This document shows, piece by piece, positions 9,954 to 19,856 of a stretch of 64,000 nucleotides of DNA. The DNA comes from Alloscardovia macacae (lineage in GTDB: Bacteria; Actinomycetota; Actinomycetes; Actinomycetales; Bifidobacteriaceae), in NCBI RefSeq assembly GCF_002259705.1, contig NZ_MWWT01000007.1, forward strand, positions 1 through 64,000, given 5' to 3'. Within the stretch, counting starts at the first letter, position 1. Every line of letters starts with the position of its first letter. The translations under genes and the position numbers were made by a program. The notes under the pieces are model-generated. The model was not told the origin of the DNA. It saw only the letters and a program-made list of their open reading frames with translations, and ran no database searches.

Positions 9954-11111
9954 TTAAAAGATAAGTGAGGTCAGCAGCGCTTCGAGTGCGAGAACCACGG
10001 GAGTGTTCCCCTGAATGCGTCTTTTCGCGACGTCCACGCGTTCTACAGCCTGCAGAGCCTGGCTATTCGTGACGCGAACGGCTAGTCCTGCTATCTCTTC
10101 GGAAAACTCCTGGTTTATGAGTCCGCTGACGAGCTCAGCACCGTTATGAATGACGGTGATGTCCCGGTACACGCTGGCTATGGTGGTCAGCGCGCGGTCG
10201 ATGATATCCCGCGTCAGCCGCGTGACGCGCCTGGAGACGTCGTCCTTCTTTCCTATGGCGTTATACTGTCCGCGCAGCCGCGCATCGATGGGATCTTTCG
10301 GCTTGAGACCGTTCGCGCGACGGAATTCCGCCTGCTCGCGTTCCACCTGAGCGTCCACGTCCTGCTGTGCCTGCTTTTGGGCCGAGGAGTACAATTCTTC
10401 CGCCAGCATAACGGCCTCAGACGTACGCCGCATGGAGACGAGGTTATCCACGAGATTATTCCTCATGCGCACGGCTTCTGTGTTCGTGGCATACATGCGC
10501 GCTATGCCGATGTGTCCTTGAGCTAAGCGTGCATACTGACGAGCTTTATGCTCATCCACAGGCGTGGTGTCGAGGAGGAATTGGGCTACGGAAGAAAGGG
10601 ACGGAACAGCGAGCGTCACGATGCGGGTGCGCGAACGGATGGTGGGCAGCACGTCCTGCGCGGACGGGGCGCACAGCAGCCAGATGGTATGCGCGCTCGG
10701 CTCTTCGATGTCTTTCAGCAGAACGTTCGTCGTCCGTTCGGTCATGCGGTCCACGTCCTCGATGATGATAACGCGCCACGGCGCCGTCACGGGCATCTGC
10801 TCGGCCGTCTCCATGAGCTCGCGCACCTGGCTGATGGTAATGGTCACGCCGTCCGTATTCAGCACAGTCACATCCGGATGCGTGCCCGCCTGAATGTGCC
10901 GGCACGTCTCGCACGTCCCGTCGCCATGATTCGGACAGTTCAGCGCCATAGCGAAAGCCTTCGCCACATTCGAGCGGCCCGAACCAGCCGGACCACAGAT
11001 GAGCCACGACTGCGCGATGTCCTTCGGGGTCTGAGAGACGCGACTGAGCATCTCCACCACCGGCTTCTGGCCGACGATGGAATCCCAGACGGGAGGAATG
11101 CTGCCACTCAT
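9954..11111 (-). CDS. holB: DNA polymerase III delta' subunit
   Basis: A 385-residue clamp-loader subunit. An N-terminal AAA+ domain carries VWDSIVGQ, a P-loop-like [11 protein letters not shown] (Arg replaces the usual Lys, as is common in delta', which need not hydrolyse ATP), a zinc-binding region [22 protein letters not shown] and the sensor block SRTR. The start at 11111 was chosen because its ATG overlaps the TGA of tmk in an ATGA, implying translational coupling. The 12 extra upstream residues of the longer frame are inside tmk. It loads the beta clamp together with DnaX, whose gene is at 28333-30585. Confidence 0.93.
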   Translation of the reverse strand: MSGSIPPVWDSIVGQKPVVEMLSRVSQTPKDIAQSWLICGPAGSGRSNVAKAFAMALNCPNHGDGTCETCRHIQAGTHPDVTVLNTDGVTITISQVRELMETAEQMPVTAPWRVIIIEDVDRMTERTTNVLLKDIEEPSAHTIWLLCAPSAQDVLPTIRSRTRIVTLAVPSLSSVAQFLLDTTPVDEHKARQYARLAQGHIGIARMYATNTEAVRMRNNLVDNLVSMRRTSEAVMLAEELYSSAQKQAQQDVDAQVEREQAEFRRANGLKPKDPIDARLRGQYNAIGKKDDVSRRVTRLTRDIIDRALTTIASVYRDITVIHNGAELVSGLINQEFSEEIAGLAVRVTNSQALQAVERVDVAKRRIQGNTPVVLALEALLTSLIF

Positions 11112-11740
11112 GAGAGCTGCTCCACATCTGCGTGAATCTGCGCCCACACGTCCTCCACACTCTGCGAGGCATCGATAACGCGGCAGCGGCGTGCATCCTG
11201 ACGAGCCAAGCGCAGGAACGCCTCGCGCGTACGTTCGAAGAACGCCGAACCAGCAGACTCGAGACGATCCGGCTCACCCGTCAGGCGTGCACGCGACGCT
11301 TCGAAACTCATATCCAGCACATATGTGCGCTGCGGCCACAGCCCACCCGTAGCAAACTCCGAAAGCTCGCGGATATCCGCCTGACTCAGCTCACGGCCAC
11401 CTGCCTGGTAGGCCAGCGAAGAGTCGATGTAGCGGTCAGAGATGACCACGTGCCCAGCCTCGAGAGCGGGGCGAATCACCGTAGCCACGTGGTGTGCACG
11501 GTCGGCCGCATAGAGGAGAGCTTCCGCACGTGGCGAAACATCGTCTCCATGCAGGAGCATGCGGCGGATCTGCACTCCGAGCGCGGTCCCACCCGGCTCA
11601 CGCGTTATCACGACAGTGCGGTCCTGTGCCTCGAAAAAGGCGCGCAGGTGCTCGGCCTGGGTGCTTTTCCCCACGCCGTCCACTCCCTCAAGGGAGAGGA
11701 AGAGGCCTCGATGCTTGTGATTCAGCTTCAGCGTCTCCAT
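11108..11740 (-). CDS. tmk: Thymidylate kinase
   Basis: A 210-residue kinase that phosphorylates dTMP to dTDP. The P-loop is [12 protein letters not shown] (about 16-27). TREPGG is the dTMP-binding DR(Y/H)/REP motif, and [14 protein letters not shown] holds the conserved D-R-Y-x-x-S. The lid region is TGEPDRLES. It forms a tight operon with topA upstream (5-nt gap) and holB downstream (4-nt overlap), an order common in actinobacteria. Confidence 0.96.
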   Translation of the reverse strand: METLKLNHKHRGLFLSLEGVDGVGKSTQAEHLRAFFEAQDRTVVITREPGGTALGVQIRRMLLHGDDVSPRAEALLYAADRAHHVATVIRPALEAGHVVISDRYIDSSLAYQAGGRELSQADIRELSEFATGGLWPQRTYVLDMSFEASRARLTGEPDRLESAGSAFFERTREAFLRLARQDARRCRVIDASQSVEDVWAQIHADVEQLS

Positions 11741-11745
11741 GACCG

Positions 11746-14586
11746 TTACTCCGCGGACTTCTTCGCAGTCGTCTTGCGCGTCGTCGTTTTGCGAGCAGTA
11801 GTCTTACGCGCTGTCGTTTTCTTCGTCGTGCTCTTCTTCGCGGTAGACGCAGTGCTCTTCTTCTTCGTCGCGCGCTTACGCTTCGTAGGTCCAGCCGCAC
11901 GCTTTTCCGCGAGCAGACGGAATGCTTCTGCCGGCTCTATGCTTTCTGGAGTGTACTGCTTCGGCAGAGTGCGGTTCGTCTCGCCATCCGTGATGTACGC
12001 ACCGTAGAACCCATCCTTAATGGTCACGTTCTTCCCGTTATCCGGGTCTGGTCCGAGCTCACGCAGTGGTGGCTTCGCAGCTCCCCGCGTGCGGCGACCA
12101 TACTTCGGCTGGGCGAGAAGTTCCTTCGCCTGCTCGAGAGTCACAGTGAAAATCTCTTCTTCCGAGCCGAGCGAGCGGTTCTCGGACTTCCCATCCGGGC
12201 CCGTCTTCGTAATGTAGGCACCGTAGCGGCCGTTATTCGCAGCCACCTCGTACGTCGTAATCTCGCCAGTTTCGGCATTCGTCTCCTCGAGAGTACCCAC
12301 CACGCGTGGCAGGTCCAGGAGCTTGATGGCATCCTCGAGAGTCAGGCTCTGTGGCGTCATGGACTTAAACAAAGACGCCATCTTCGGCTTCGCAGCCTTA
12401 TCCACCTTCTCATCTCCGGTAGGTGGAGCTACGAGAGCCACGTACGGGCCGAAACGGCCATTGCGTACTTCCACGGTGCCGCCGGTGACTGGATGAACAC
12501 CGAGTACGCGCGGACCATCGGAGTGATTCTCTATGAGGTCACGTCCTGCCTCCACGGTCAGCTCATCAGGAGCCATAGTATCCGGAAGGGATGCACGCTT
12601 TGGCTTGCCTTCTGCGTCCAGATGCTCCGAGTCTTCGAGGTACGGGCCATAGCGCCCCACGCGTACAGCCAGCCCCTCGCCTATCTCGATGGTGTTAATC
12701 TCGCGTGCGTCTATCTCACCGAGCTGCGCCACCTGCTGCTGCAGGCCCGCATGTACCTGCTCAGCCGACTGTGCAGCCGAAGGATCAGCAGCGTCACCGA
12801 AGTAGAAGCGCGTCAGCCAGTCGCGACCCGTATCTTTACCCTGCGCGATGTCGTCGAGACCGTTTTCCATCTGCGCGGTAAACGTGTAGTCCACATACTG
12901 TGGGAAATTCTGCTCGAGCAGCTTAATCACTGCGAAGGCCAGCCAGGATGGGATGAGCGCACGACCACGTTCATACACGTATCCGCGGTCGATGATGGTG
13001 GAGATGATGCTCGCATACGTGGACGGACGGCCTATCTCCTTCGCTTCGAGCGTGCGCACGAGAGATGCTTCCGTGTAGCGCGCTGGCGGCTGCGTCTCGT
13101 GCGACTGTGGCGTCACGCTTAACGCGTTCAGCACATCGCCCTCGTGCAGAGGCGGCAGAACGGTATCTTTCTCCGCATTCGACGCGGATGCCCCATTCGC
13201 TCCGGATGCTCCGGATGCGCGCTTGCCCTGTGTGACGAGCCAGCCCGGGAACTCGATGACGGTACCGCTGGCCTGGACAGTAGCCTGGCCGTGGGTGGCC
13301 GTAGATGCGGTGAGCTTTACAGTAGCGGTCGAGCCGGTCGCGTCCGCCATCTGCGAGGCCAGCGTTCGGCGCCAGATGAGCGTGTAGAGCTTGAGTTGGT
13401 CAGGAGGAAGCGAGGACGCGAGGTCTGCCGGATTCTGGAAATGCGCGCCGGCCGGACGGATGGCCTCGTGCGCTTCCTGAGCACCCGCCGTCTGCGTGGC
13501 GTACTGCTTCGGCGCCGCGGACAGATAGCGCTCGCCCCACTCCTGCGTCACGCTTTCGCGAGCCGCGCGAATAGCTTCCTGAGACAGCGTCACGGAATCC
13601 GTACGCATATACGTAATGTATCCGTTCTCGTACAGCCCCTGCGCCGCGCGCATGGTGCTGCGAGACGACATGCCGAGCACGTTACCCGCGGCCTGCTGCA
13701 TGGTGGACGTGGTGAACGGCGGCAGCGGACGGCGCGTATACGGCCGCGTTCCGAGGCTTTCTACAGTAAAGCTTTCGGATGTCAATTCTTCCGCCAGCGC
13801 ACCCGCCACCTTCTCGTCGATAATCACGACGTTATCTTTCTGAGCGGCTGGAGTGAGCTGACCGGCGTCGTCAAAGTCTTTCGAACCAGCGACGCGCGCT
13901 TCGCCAAGGTGGGTGAGCTGCGCAGTAAAGGAATTCTCCTCCTGACCGTCAGTGCTGAGAACCGCATCCACATCCCAGTACGCGGACTTCACGAAGGCCA
14001 TGCGCTCGCGCTCACGCTCCACGATGAGGCGTGTGGCCACAGACTGCACGCGCCCGGCGGACAAGCCCGGACCCACCTTACGCCACAGCACTGGCGAGAG
14101 CTCATATCCGTAAAGGCGGTCGAGCACGCGACGCGTCTCCTGCGCATCGACCATATGCGCATCCACATCACGCGTCTTCGTGAGGGACTCAGTGATAGCC
14201 GCTTTCGTAATCTCATGGAAGACCATGCGCTTGACAGGCACTTTCGGCTTCAAGGTCTCCACGAGGTGCCAGGCGATGGCCTCCCCTTCGCGGTCCTCAT
14301 CGGTAGCCAGGAAGACTTCATCAGCCTTCTTCAGAGCGGACTTCAGCTCGGTGACTTTTTTCTTCTTATCCGCATCCACGATGTAGTACGGCTTAAAGCC
14401 GTCATCCACATTCACGCCGAACTTTCCGAAGGCGTCTTTATCCTTCGCTGGGACCTGGGACGGCTGCGCGAAGTCACGAATGTGTCCCACGGATGCGAGA
14501 ACGGTATACTCACTTCCGAGATAGCCACCTATCTTCTTAGCCTTAGTCGGTGACTCGACGATGACGAGCTTACTTCCTTCTGCCAT
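11746..14586 (-). CDS. topA: DNA topoisomerase I
   Basis: A 946-residue type IA topoisomerase that relaxes negative supercoils. The TOPRIM domain starts [13 protein letters not shown] (8-20), with [13 protein letters not shown] acidic residues near 118. The catalytic tyrosine lies in [14 protein letters not shown]. The C-terminal half contains several actinobacterial topoisomerase C-repeat units (G-R-(F/Y)-G-x-Y). No four-cysteine zinc fingers are seen; instead there is a Lys/Thr/Ala-rich tail of about 45 residues that should bind DNA electrostatically, as in other actinobacteria. A short Gly/Ala/Ser/Asn insert (about residues 460-475) is low-complexity. Confidence 0.97.
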   Translation of the reverse strand: MAEGSKLVIVESPTKAKKIGGYLGSEYTVLASVGHIRDFAQPSQVPAKDKDAFGKFGVNVDDGFKPYYIVDADKKKKVTELKSALKKADEVFLATDEDREGEAIAWHLVETLKPKVPVKRMVFHEITKAAITESLTKTRDVDAHMVDAQETRRVLDRLYGYELSPVLWRKVGPGLSAGRVQSVATRLIVERERERMAFVKSAYWDVDAVLSTDGQEENSFTAQLTHLGEARVAGSKDFDDAGQLTPAAQKDNVVIIDEKVAGALAEELTSESFTVESLGTRPYTRRPLPPFTTSTMQQAAGNVLGMSSRSTMRAAQGLYENGYITYMRTDSVTLSQEAIRAARESVTQEWGERYLSAAPKQYATQTAGAQEAHEAIRPAGAHFQNPADLASSLPPDQLKLYTLIWRRTLASQMADATGSTATVKLTASTATHGQATVQASGTVIEFPGWLVTQGKRASGASGANGASASNAEKDTVLPPLHEGDVLNALSVTPQSHETQPPARYTEASLVRTLEAKEIGRPSTYASIISTIIDRGYVYERGRALIPSWLAFAVIKLLEQNFPQYVDYTFTAQMENGLDDIAQGKDTGRDWLTRFYFGDAADPSAAQSAEQVHAGLQQQVAQLGEIDAREINTIEIGEGLAVRVGRYGPYLEDSEHLDAEGKPKRASLPDTMAPDELTVEAGRDLIENHSDGPRVLGVHPVTGGTVEVRNGRFGPYVALVAPPTGDEKVDKAAKPKMASLFKSMTPQSLTLEDAIKLLDLPRVVGTLEETNAETGEITTYEVAANNGRYGAYITKTGPDGKSENRSLGSEEEIFTVTLEQAKELLAQPKYGRRTRGAAKPPLRELGPDPDNGKNVTIKDGFYGAYITDGETNRTLPKQYTPESIEPAEAFRLLAEKRAAGPTKRKRATKKKSTASTAKKSTTKKTTARKTTARKTTTRKTTAKKSAE

Positions 14587-14661
14587 AGTGACCCCTCCTA
14601 CCTTCGTGTACGTGGTCTCTCATACACCTTTCTAGTCCTTATTATCCACAGACCCCGAACT

Positions 14662-15849
14662 TTACTGTCGTGGCGGCACCGGTGGAGCTCCCATCACTCC
14701 CTGCCTCGTCAGCGGTGCAGCCGTAGCATGCCGTACTGCGAGCAAGCATCCGAAGACCGCTGCACTCTGCCCGAGGATGAGAGCCAGAGTAGCCTGTACA
14801 CCGCTGACAGCGAGAGCTTCTGGACGGTACTGGACGAGCGAGTAGAGCTGAGAGACGATATAGGTCCCATATGCGGACGCGCACAGACCTGCCACGATGA
14901 GCACAGTGGATGTAATCTGCACACTGACGCTGGACTTTCGTGTGCCTGGCTCATCCATGCCACTGGCACGCGTGAACGCCATAGCAAGCAGTCCGAGAGC
15001 TCCCACGAGAAGGATAGCTGTGAGGGCATCCGTAGGCCTGTGCCAGCCATCATAAATGACCATTACGCCCACTGCAGTACTGAAAATCATGGCCCACAGC
15101 GTAGCCAGAGCGCGCAGCACGCGAGGTACTGCCATGACCAGAAGCACACCAGCTATCATAGTGAAGGCCGTATGCCCGGATGGAGCAGAATTCGCCGGAT
15201 CTGGAATGAAGGAATCCAGCACAGGACGTGGAAGCACACGCTTGAGGATGAAGGACGAACCAAACGCTACTATCATAAACACGATCATGGTTCCTGCAGT
15301 CCAGAAGCGTTTACGCGCGATGGCGAAGGCGAACGCTGCCACTATCATCCCCACGCTCACGCCTATAATCCAGTGCGAATCGGTGAATATAACCGGCACG
15401 TAACGCTCGAAGCTCGGATAAATCTGCGCCATCTGAGACCACATCCAGCTGTCGAAATACTGTCCCGTCAGCGTCCACACGCCCACGTAGAAGACACTCG
15501 CTGCTGCGAGAAGCCCCAGAACTGAGAGTACTGCTGATGCTATGACAGAGCTGATGCGCGGATGCGTGGCGAGGTACTCGTCTGATCCTCGGTCGAGACG
15601 CTGGGCGGACTGGGCAGACTGCTCCGGTGCGGGTGCAGACGGTGCTGGTGCAGACTCCACAGGTGTGGATTCTCCAGCTTCCGCAGTCTGAGCAGAAGAC
15701 TCTTCTTTCGCGCGGACAGGGCTCTTCAGACGGCGCGGTCGCTTCACTCCGCCGTTTTTCTGCGCAGCGCGCTGTGGGTTTAAGACCTCGTCGATGTCAT
15801 CCAGGTCGTCGAAATCCTCTAGGTCGTTCAGGTCTACGTTATCTACCAT
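14662..15849 (-). CDS. PAP2-family membrane phosphatase
   Basis: A 395-residue integral membrane protein. An acidic, proline-rich cytoplasmic N-terminus (about 100 residues) precedes roughly six membrane helices. PAP2 catalytic motifs are visible: LKRVLPRP (K-x(6)-R-P type), PSGHTAF and YDGWHRPTDAL (x-R-x(5)-H-x(3)-D variant, with the His before RPTD). Family members dephosphorylate lipid phosphates such as undecaprenyl pyrophosphate or phosphatidic acid; which substrate applies cannot be told. It lies 75 nt downstream of the topA start codon in the same direction, so topA is transcribed after it. Confidence 0.88.
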   Translation of the reverse strand: MVDNVDLNDLEDFDDLDDIDEVLNPQRAAQKNGGVKRPRRLKSPVRAKEESSAQTAEAGESTPVESAPAPSAPAPEQSAQSAQRLDRGSDEYLATHPRISSVIASAVLSVLGLLAAASVFYVGVWTLTGQYFDSWMWSQMAQIYPSFERYVPVIFTDSHWIIGVSVGMIVAAFAFAIARKRFWTAGTMIVFMIVAFGSSFILKRVLPRPVLDSFIPDPANSAPSGHTAFTMIAGVLLVMAVPRVLRALATLWAMIFSTAVGVMVIYDGWHRPTDALTAILLVGALGLLAMAFTRASGMDEPGTRKSSVSVQITSTVLIVAGLCASAYGTYIVSQLYSLVQYRPEALAVSGVQATLALILGQSAAVFGCLLAVRHATAAPLTRQGVMGAPPVPPRQ

Positions 15850-16038
15850 CTGTCCTCGCTGTCTTGTGCAGTATGTATCCGCTTTCTGTTCCTCGAGGAT
15901 ACCCGAAAAACTTTTCTACCGTGTGTGCTCTATGGTAATCAGCACCGAACCCAAACAAACACGATTCGAGGAACTGGGTAGTGGGAAGAGCCAGAGTATA
16001 GAGTCACGCAATGGAACTTTTTATGTGAAAATGGGCAG

Positions 16039-16151
16039 TTTGTAGTCACGTTTGACCGTCCGGAATGCATCCTCGTACGCTCAAATCCGCTATATTCCGC
16101 CATTCTTCATCTCGAACGGGTTCGGCGAAAACGGTCAAACGTGACTACAAA
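16039..16151. repeat. 113-nt palindromic intergenic element, copy 2
   Basis: The arms start TTTGTAGTCACGTTTGACCG (16039-16059) and are perfectly complementary over 21 nt to 16131-16151, with a 71-nt interior. Compared with copy 1 (7576-7687), the central AAT of the arm is TTT here and the opposite arm changes to match. It lies between the PAP2 gene start and the SRP RNA gene, in a 398-nt gap that otherwise shows no gene. Confidence 0.87.
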
Positions 16152-16247
16152 TAGGCACTTTTCGCCGAAAAACTGAGAGTGCTCACGCGAGCATACAGCG
16201 TACACAGATACCGCTCGACATCCTCTCGCCCGCAGAGCATAGAAAAA

Positions 16248-16329
16248 CTCTCACGTACCCGACAGAGGCCACTTACCCTTGCTGCATTCCTGCCCTGGGG
16301 GAGTTCGGTGACATATCGCCACGTGAGAG
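16248..16329 (-). ncRNA. ffs: Signal recognition particle RNA (small bacterial SRP RNA)
   Basis: The minus strand contains CCCAGGGCAGGAATGCAGCA followed by AGGGTAAGTGG, the conserved domain IV (asymmetric loop plus GGAA-type tetraloop) of bacterial 4.5S/SRP RNA. The ends pair as ACGTGAGAG / CTCTCACGT. A -10 box TATAGT (16338-16343) lies about 8 nt upstream of the 5' end. The product binds Ffh and targets membrane proteins to the translocon. End positions are set by the terminal stem and may be off by a few bases. Confidence 0.92.
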
Positions 16330-16337
16330 CTTTACTT

Positions 16338-16343
16338 ACTATA
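16338..16343 (-). promoter_or_regulatory. -10 box of SRP RNA promoter
   Basis: TATAGT on the minus strand, correctly spaced from the SRP RNA 5' end; the -35 region is weak. Confidence 0.5.
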
Positions 16344-16373
16344 CACTACTCGAGAGAATTTCGCGAGCGCGTG

Positions 16374-16405
16374 CCGCGAATACCGCGAATACTGCGAATA
16401 CCGCG
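16374..16405. repeat. 9-nt tandem repeat (CCGCGAATA x 3.5)
   Basis: CCGCGAATA repeats at 16374, 16383 and, with one change (CTGCGAATA), 16392, then CCGCG. It lies immediately after the stop codon of the LTA-synthase-like gene and has no obvious hairpin. Confidence 0.8.
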
Positions 16406-16407
16406 TT

Positions 16408-18429
16408 TCACTGAGATATGCTCATAAACGCTGTATCCTTCAAGTAATGGTTCCCCGCTGTCACATCGTACTGGATGAGCTTATAGTCTTCCAGAAGCTG
16501 CTTGGTCTGCTCATCTGCATCGGCCACGTTAATGAGTTTACCCTCATTATCCAGATACAGGCCCTGCCCTGCCGGAATGCGAGTCCAGCCCTGGATCTTA
16601 TTCACCACGGCCGGCTCCATAGCAGACACCTTCGCGTGAAGCGCTTCGAGGAATGCCATGTATGGGCTTACCTTCGCATTCATGTGCTCTGCCAGCTGTG
16701 AGGTAAAGAAGTTCGGCGAGGTATATGCGCTATTCGTCGCAGAGTCTCCAGCAGCCTTATTATCTATGCCGGATGCTTTATTCGACCAGATGAAGTAATC
16801 CGTCTCATGCAGTGCGAGGGAATTCTTCTCCTCCTTCGCTGCGCTCGTGTATGCGCCCGGCAGGTGGTCGCCATAGAAGACCACGGAGACAGGACGGTCG
16901 AGCTTATCGAGCTCATCGAGGAAGTCCTGCGTGTAGCCGTCCGTATACTCGGCACCCTTCGCGAAGGTCTCTATGGATGTGCGTTCATTCTTCCCCAGTG
17001 GAGTTCCTGTGGTACTTTCTGCTTCTATCTCATTATGCGCATAATAGTTCTTATACGGCATGTGGTTCTGCATGGTAGCAAGCTGGTAGAAGTAGGTTTC
17101 TCCAGCGGCATCCTTCTTCAGAGAGTTCAGAACTGCTGTATAGGCGGCTTTATCTGAGACATACTTCGAGGTTCCGAGGGTGTCCTGCGGTTCTATAATC
17201 TCCGGTGGATCCAGAGTCCAGAACTGGGAGAAGCCGAATTTCTTATAGTTAGAGCTCCTCGAGTACATATTCGACTCATAGGGATGGAAAGCATACGAGT
17301 TTCCAGACTTCCACAGCTGGTTCACCGTCGGCGTCCAGGAAGCATTCGGGATAAGCTGCTGGTATGGCGAGCTGAGCGATGGGGCGAAGTTCGCCATAGA
17401 CATGCCACTCAGAGCCATATACTCGAGGTTTGCTGTACCTCCACCATAGCCAGAGGAGAGCATAAGTCCAGAGGTCGTATTCTCCTTTATAGCACGAATC
17501 TTCGGCATCACATCTTTATTCAGCTTCAGCCCTGGGACGCGAGAAGGATCCGAGAAGGATTCGGACAGAATGTAGATGACGGTAGAGTCCGTGAGGTTTC
17601 GAGAGCGCGTGGAGTTTACCTGCGTCGCAGCTTCCGTATACTTCTGGACTATCTGCTCCATGGCTTGCTTCGAGTAGCCACTCGGCTCATCCATAATCTT
17701 CGGATTCACCAGGCGGGAGAAGGCCACAGCAGTACCGTTCGCATAGGAGTCTACCTTCGAGTCCCACAGTTTCGGAGAGTCCCCGAAAGTAGTTATCCAG
17801 TTATTCGACCACGAGTCTATAGAGGACATGGAGAAGATAAAGGACGCGAGGAAAGTAAAGGCGAGGATAGCAGCGAGGAAGCGCGAAAGCGTGCGAATAA
17901 GCACATTCTTCGCATAGACTACGCCCCTACGCGTATCTCTGTGCCCCACGATGATCATAAGCGCGGTGGTGATAATCATGACTATCAGCGCACAGGTGAT
18001 GACCCAGAGCGCATCCGACGGTAGCCACTCAGCTATGTCCCCCGTGTTTCCTCCGGATATAAAATTCAGGTCTGCTGGGACTATGGTCTCCGAGCGGCTA
18101 ACGAGCTTAAAATACTCCATCACTGTAATGATGACGCTCAGGTCGAGCATAATCTGTGATGCAAGCCAGAAGCGGTTTGTGACCATAATGAGGATAAAGT
18201 ACATGATGCCGACCAGGAGGAATTCATTCAGGGCCATAAAACGTCCCTGAAAAACCTGACCGACGAAAGCGAAAGAATTCCATACAGGATTCTTCGAGTT
18301 CACACCCCACTGCAGGATGATGATGGACAGTATATTTACCACACAGAACCATGCCACATAGGACCAGGTACTAAAGTCGTGACGGCTCAGCGCGGTGCGG
18401 ACACCAGAGGCGAAGCGGTTTTCACTCAT
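16408..18429 (-). CDS. LTA synthase-like alkaline-phosphatase-superfamily membrane enzyme
   Basis: A 673-residue protein. The start at 18429 (MSENRF) follows AGAGGA at 7 nt; a longer frame adds nine residues without support. Five hydrophobic helices within the first ~210 residues are followed by an extracellular sulfatase-type domain. VIYILSESFSDP holds the metal-binding Glu, GYGGGTANLEYMALSG contains the Thr that would be the nucleophile in LtaS (G-G-T-A-N-x-E-F/Y), and FYGDHLPG the D-H metal ligands. The family transfers glycerol phosphate (or related head groups) from phosphatidylglycerol to build lipoteichoic acid or modify glycans. The exact acceptor in bifidobacteria is uncertain. Confidence 0.88.
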   Translation of the reverse strand: MSENRFASGVRTALSRHDFSTWSYVAWFCVVNILSIIILQWGVNSKNPVWNSFAFVGQVFQGRFMALNEFLLVGIMYFILIMVTNRFWLASQIMLDLSVIITVMEYFKLVSRSETIVPADLNFISGGNTGDIAEWLPSDALWVITCALIVMIITTALMIIVGHRDTRRGVVYAKNVLIRTLSRFLAAILAFTFLASFIFSMSSIDSWSNNWITTFGDSPKLWDSKVDSYANGTAVAFSRLVNPKIMDEPSGYSKQAMEQIVQKYTEAATQVNSTRSRNLTDSTVIYILSESFSDPSRVPGLKLNKDVMPKIRAIKENTTSGLMLSSGYGGGTANLEYMALSGMSMANFAPSLSSPYQQLIPNASWTPTVNQLWKSGNSYAFHPYESNMYSRSSNYKKFGFSQFWTLDPPEIIEPQDTLGTSKYVSDKAAYTAVLNSLKKDAAGETYFYQLATMQNHMPYKNYYAHNEIEAESTTGTPLGKNERTSIETFAKGAEYTDGYTQDFLDELDKLDRPVSVVFYGDHLPGAYTSAAKEEKNSLALHETDYFIWSNKASGIDNKAAGDSATNSAYTSPNFFTSQLAEHMNAKVSPYMAFLEALHAKVSAMEPAVVNKIQGWTRIPAGQGLYLDNEGKLINVADADEQTKQLLEDYKLIQYDVTAGNHYLKDTAFMSISQ

Positions 18430-18462
18430 CTGTTTTTCCTCTACTACACACGTCAAAGAGAT

Positions 18463-18506
18463 AAAAAGTCAGAGAGCCGTGACGTATAAGCAGCTCTCTG
18501 ACTTTA
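18463..18506 (-). terminator. Terminator after inositol-phosphate synthase gene
   Basis: GTCAGAGAGC / GCTCTCTGAC stem (10 bp, 15-nt loop), followed on the minus strand by TTTTTA. It separates the inositol-phosphate synthase gene from the downstream LTA-synthase-like gene. Confidence 0.85.
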
Positions 18507-18519
18507 GAGAAGCACGAGC

Positions 18520-19662
18520 TTAGGCGTGCCACACATCCTTTCCAGCCTCGCGTGCAGACTGTACATCTGCATCGAGCTGCTGCTCGTTCGCCTCGACTTC
18601 GCCGAGGATGAACTTTTCTACGAGCTGGCGTGCTTCATTATCCTCATGCTGAACAGCTGGGGACTTCATGAAGTAGGAGCTCGGAGCGAGGATAGGACCA
18701 GCCAGACCTCGGTCCAGAGCTATCTTCGCCGCACGGATAGCGTCTATAACCACACCCGCCGAGTTCGGAGAGTCCCACACTTCTAGCTTATACTCGAGGC
18801 TCAGTGGCACATCTCCGAAAGTGGTGCCTTCCAGACGCACGAAGGCGAACTTACGGTCGTCCAGCCAGGCCACATAGTCAGATGGGCCTATATGGACGTT
18901 TCGCTCTTCCATCTCATGAGGAACGATGGAAGTGACAGCACGCGTCTTCGAGATTTTCTTCGACTCGAGGCGGTTACGCTGAAGCATGTTCATAAAGTCC
19001 ATGTTTCCACCGACATTCAGCTGGTAGGTGCGCTCTACGCGTACGCCACGGTCTTCAAACAGACGCGCCAGAGTGCGGTGTGTAATAGTGGCACCCACCT
19101 GGCTTTTAATGTCATCCCCCACTATAGGTACGCCAGCCTCACGGAACTTCTGCGCCCACTCAGGGTCAGACGCGATGAACACTGGCAGGCAGTTCACAAA
19201 GCCACATCCAGCTTCCATGGCAGCTGTAGCGTAGAACTTATCTGCCTCTTCGGAGCCTACTGGCAGGTACGAGACGAGGACATCTGCCCGGGTTTCTTTC
19301 AGAACAGCAGCCACATCTACTGGCTCATCTTCAGACTCGTCTATCATCTCCTGGTAGTACGTTCCGAGACCATCGAAGGTAGGTCCACGCTGGACCTCTA
19401 CCCCGAGGGATGGCACTTCACTAAACGTATACGTATTATTCTGTGAAGCGAAGATGGCTTCGCTCAGGTCTTTTCCTACTTTCGCAGCATCGACGTCGAA
19501 TGCTGCCACAAACTCGATGTCACGAATGCGGTATCCACCGAAATTCGCATGCATAATGCCTGGGATTTTATCCCCATCCTCAGCGTTCTGGTAGTACTGA
19601 ACGCCCTGTACGAGAGACGAAGCGCAGTTTCCCACGCCCGCGATCGCTACGCGTATGGCCAT
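18520..19662 (-). CDS. ino1: Myo-inositol-1-phosphate synthase (actinobacterial type)
   Basis: A 380-residue NAD-dependent isomerase converting glucose-6-phosphate to inositol-3-phosphate, the precursor of phosphatidylinositol in actinobacteria. The Rossmann start reads [47 protein letters not shown], and [15 protein letters not shown] with [11 protein letters not shown] are family blocks covering the NAD and substrate sites. SKKISKT carries a conserved lysine region. The length matches the family. It is transcribed away from the PBP gene and has its own terminator. Confidence 0.94.
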   Translation of the reverse strand: MAIRVAIAGVGNCASSLVQGVQYYQNAEDGDKIPGIMHANFGGYRIRDIEFVAAFDVDAAKVGKDLSEAIFASQNNTYTFSEVPSLGVEVQRGPTFDGLGTYYQEMIDESEDEPVDVAAVLKETRADVLVSYLPVGSEEADKFYATAAMEAGCGFVNCLPVFIASDPEWAQKFREAGVPIVGDDIKSQVGATITHRTLARLFEDRGVRVERTYQLNVGGNMDFMNMLQRNRLESKKISKTRAVTSIVPHEMEERNVHIGPSDYVAWLDDRKFAFVRLEGTTFGDVPLSLEYKLEVWDSPNSAGVVIDAIRAAKIALDRGLAGPILAPSSYFMKSPAVQHEDNEARQLVEKFILGEVEANEQQLDADVQSAREAGKDVWHA

Positions 19663-19856
19663 AGCCCGTCCTTTATATCATCGGTATATCTTCCACTACC
19701 ACGGTACTCTGTCCGCGTGATTTCGGCAATGCGATAAGCAATTCTGCACAAAAAAGGGAAAATTGGAAAAATTCAGCAAACTCTCAGCATGTAAAAGAAG
19801 CGTGCCTATAGCGGATAACCATAGAATCTTCACGACGCATTCACTAGCCTTAAAGT

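Noticed and set aside
13144-14553. 469-codon plus-strand frame over topA, and similar long frames over fhs, leuA, atpD, atpA, ppk and the methionine-synthase-like gene
   Set aside because: All lie opposite clear conserved genes, have biased His/Arg/Leu composition and no recognisable family.
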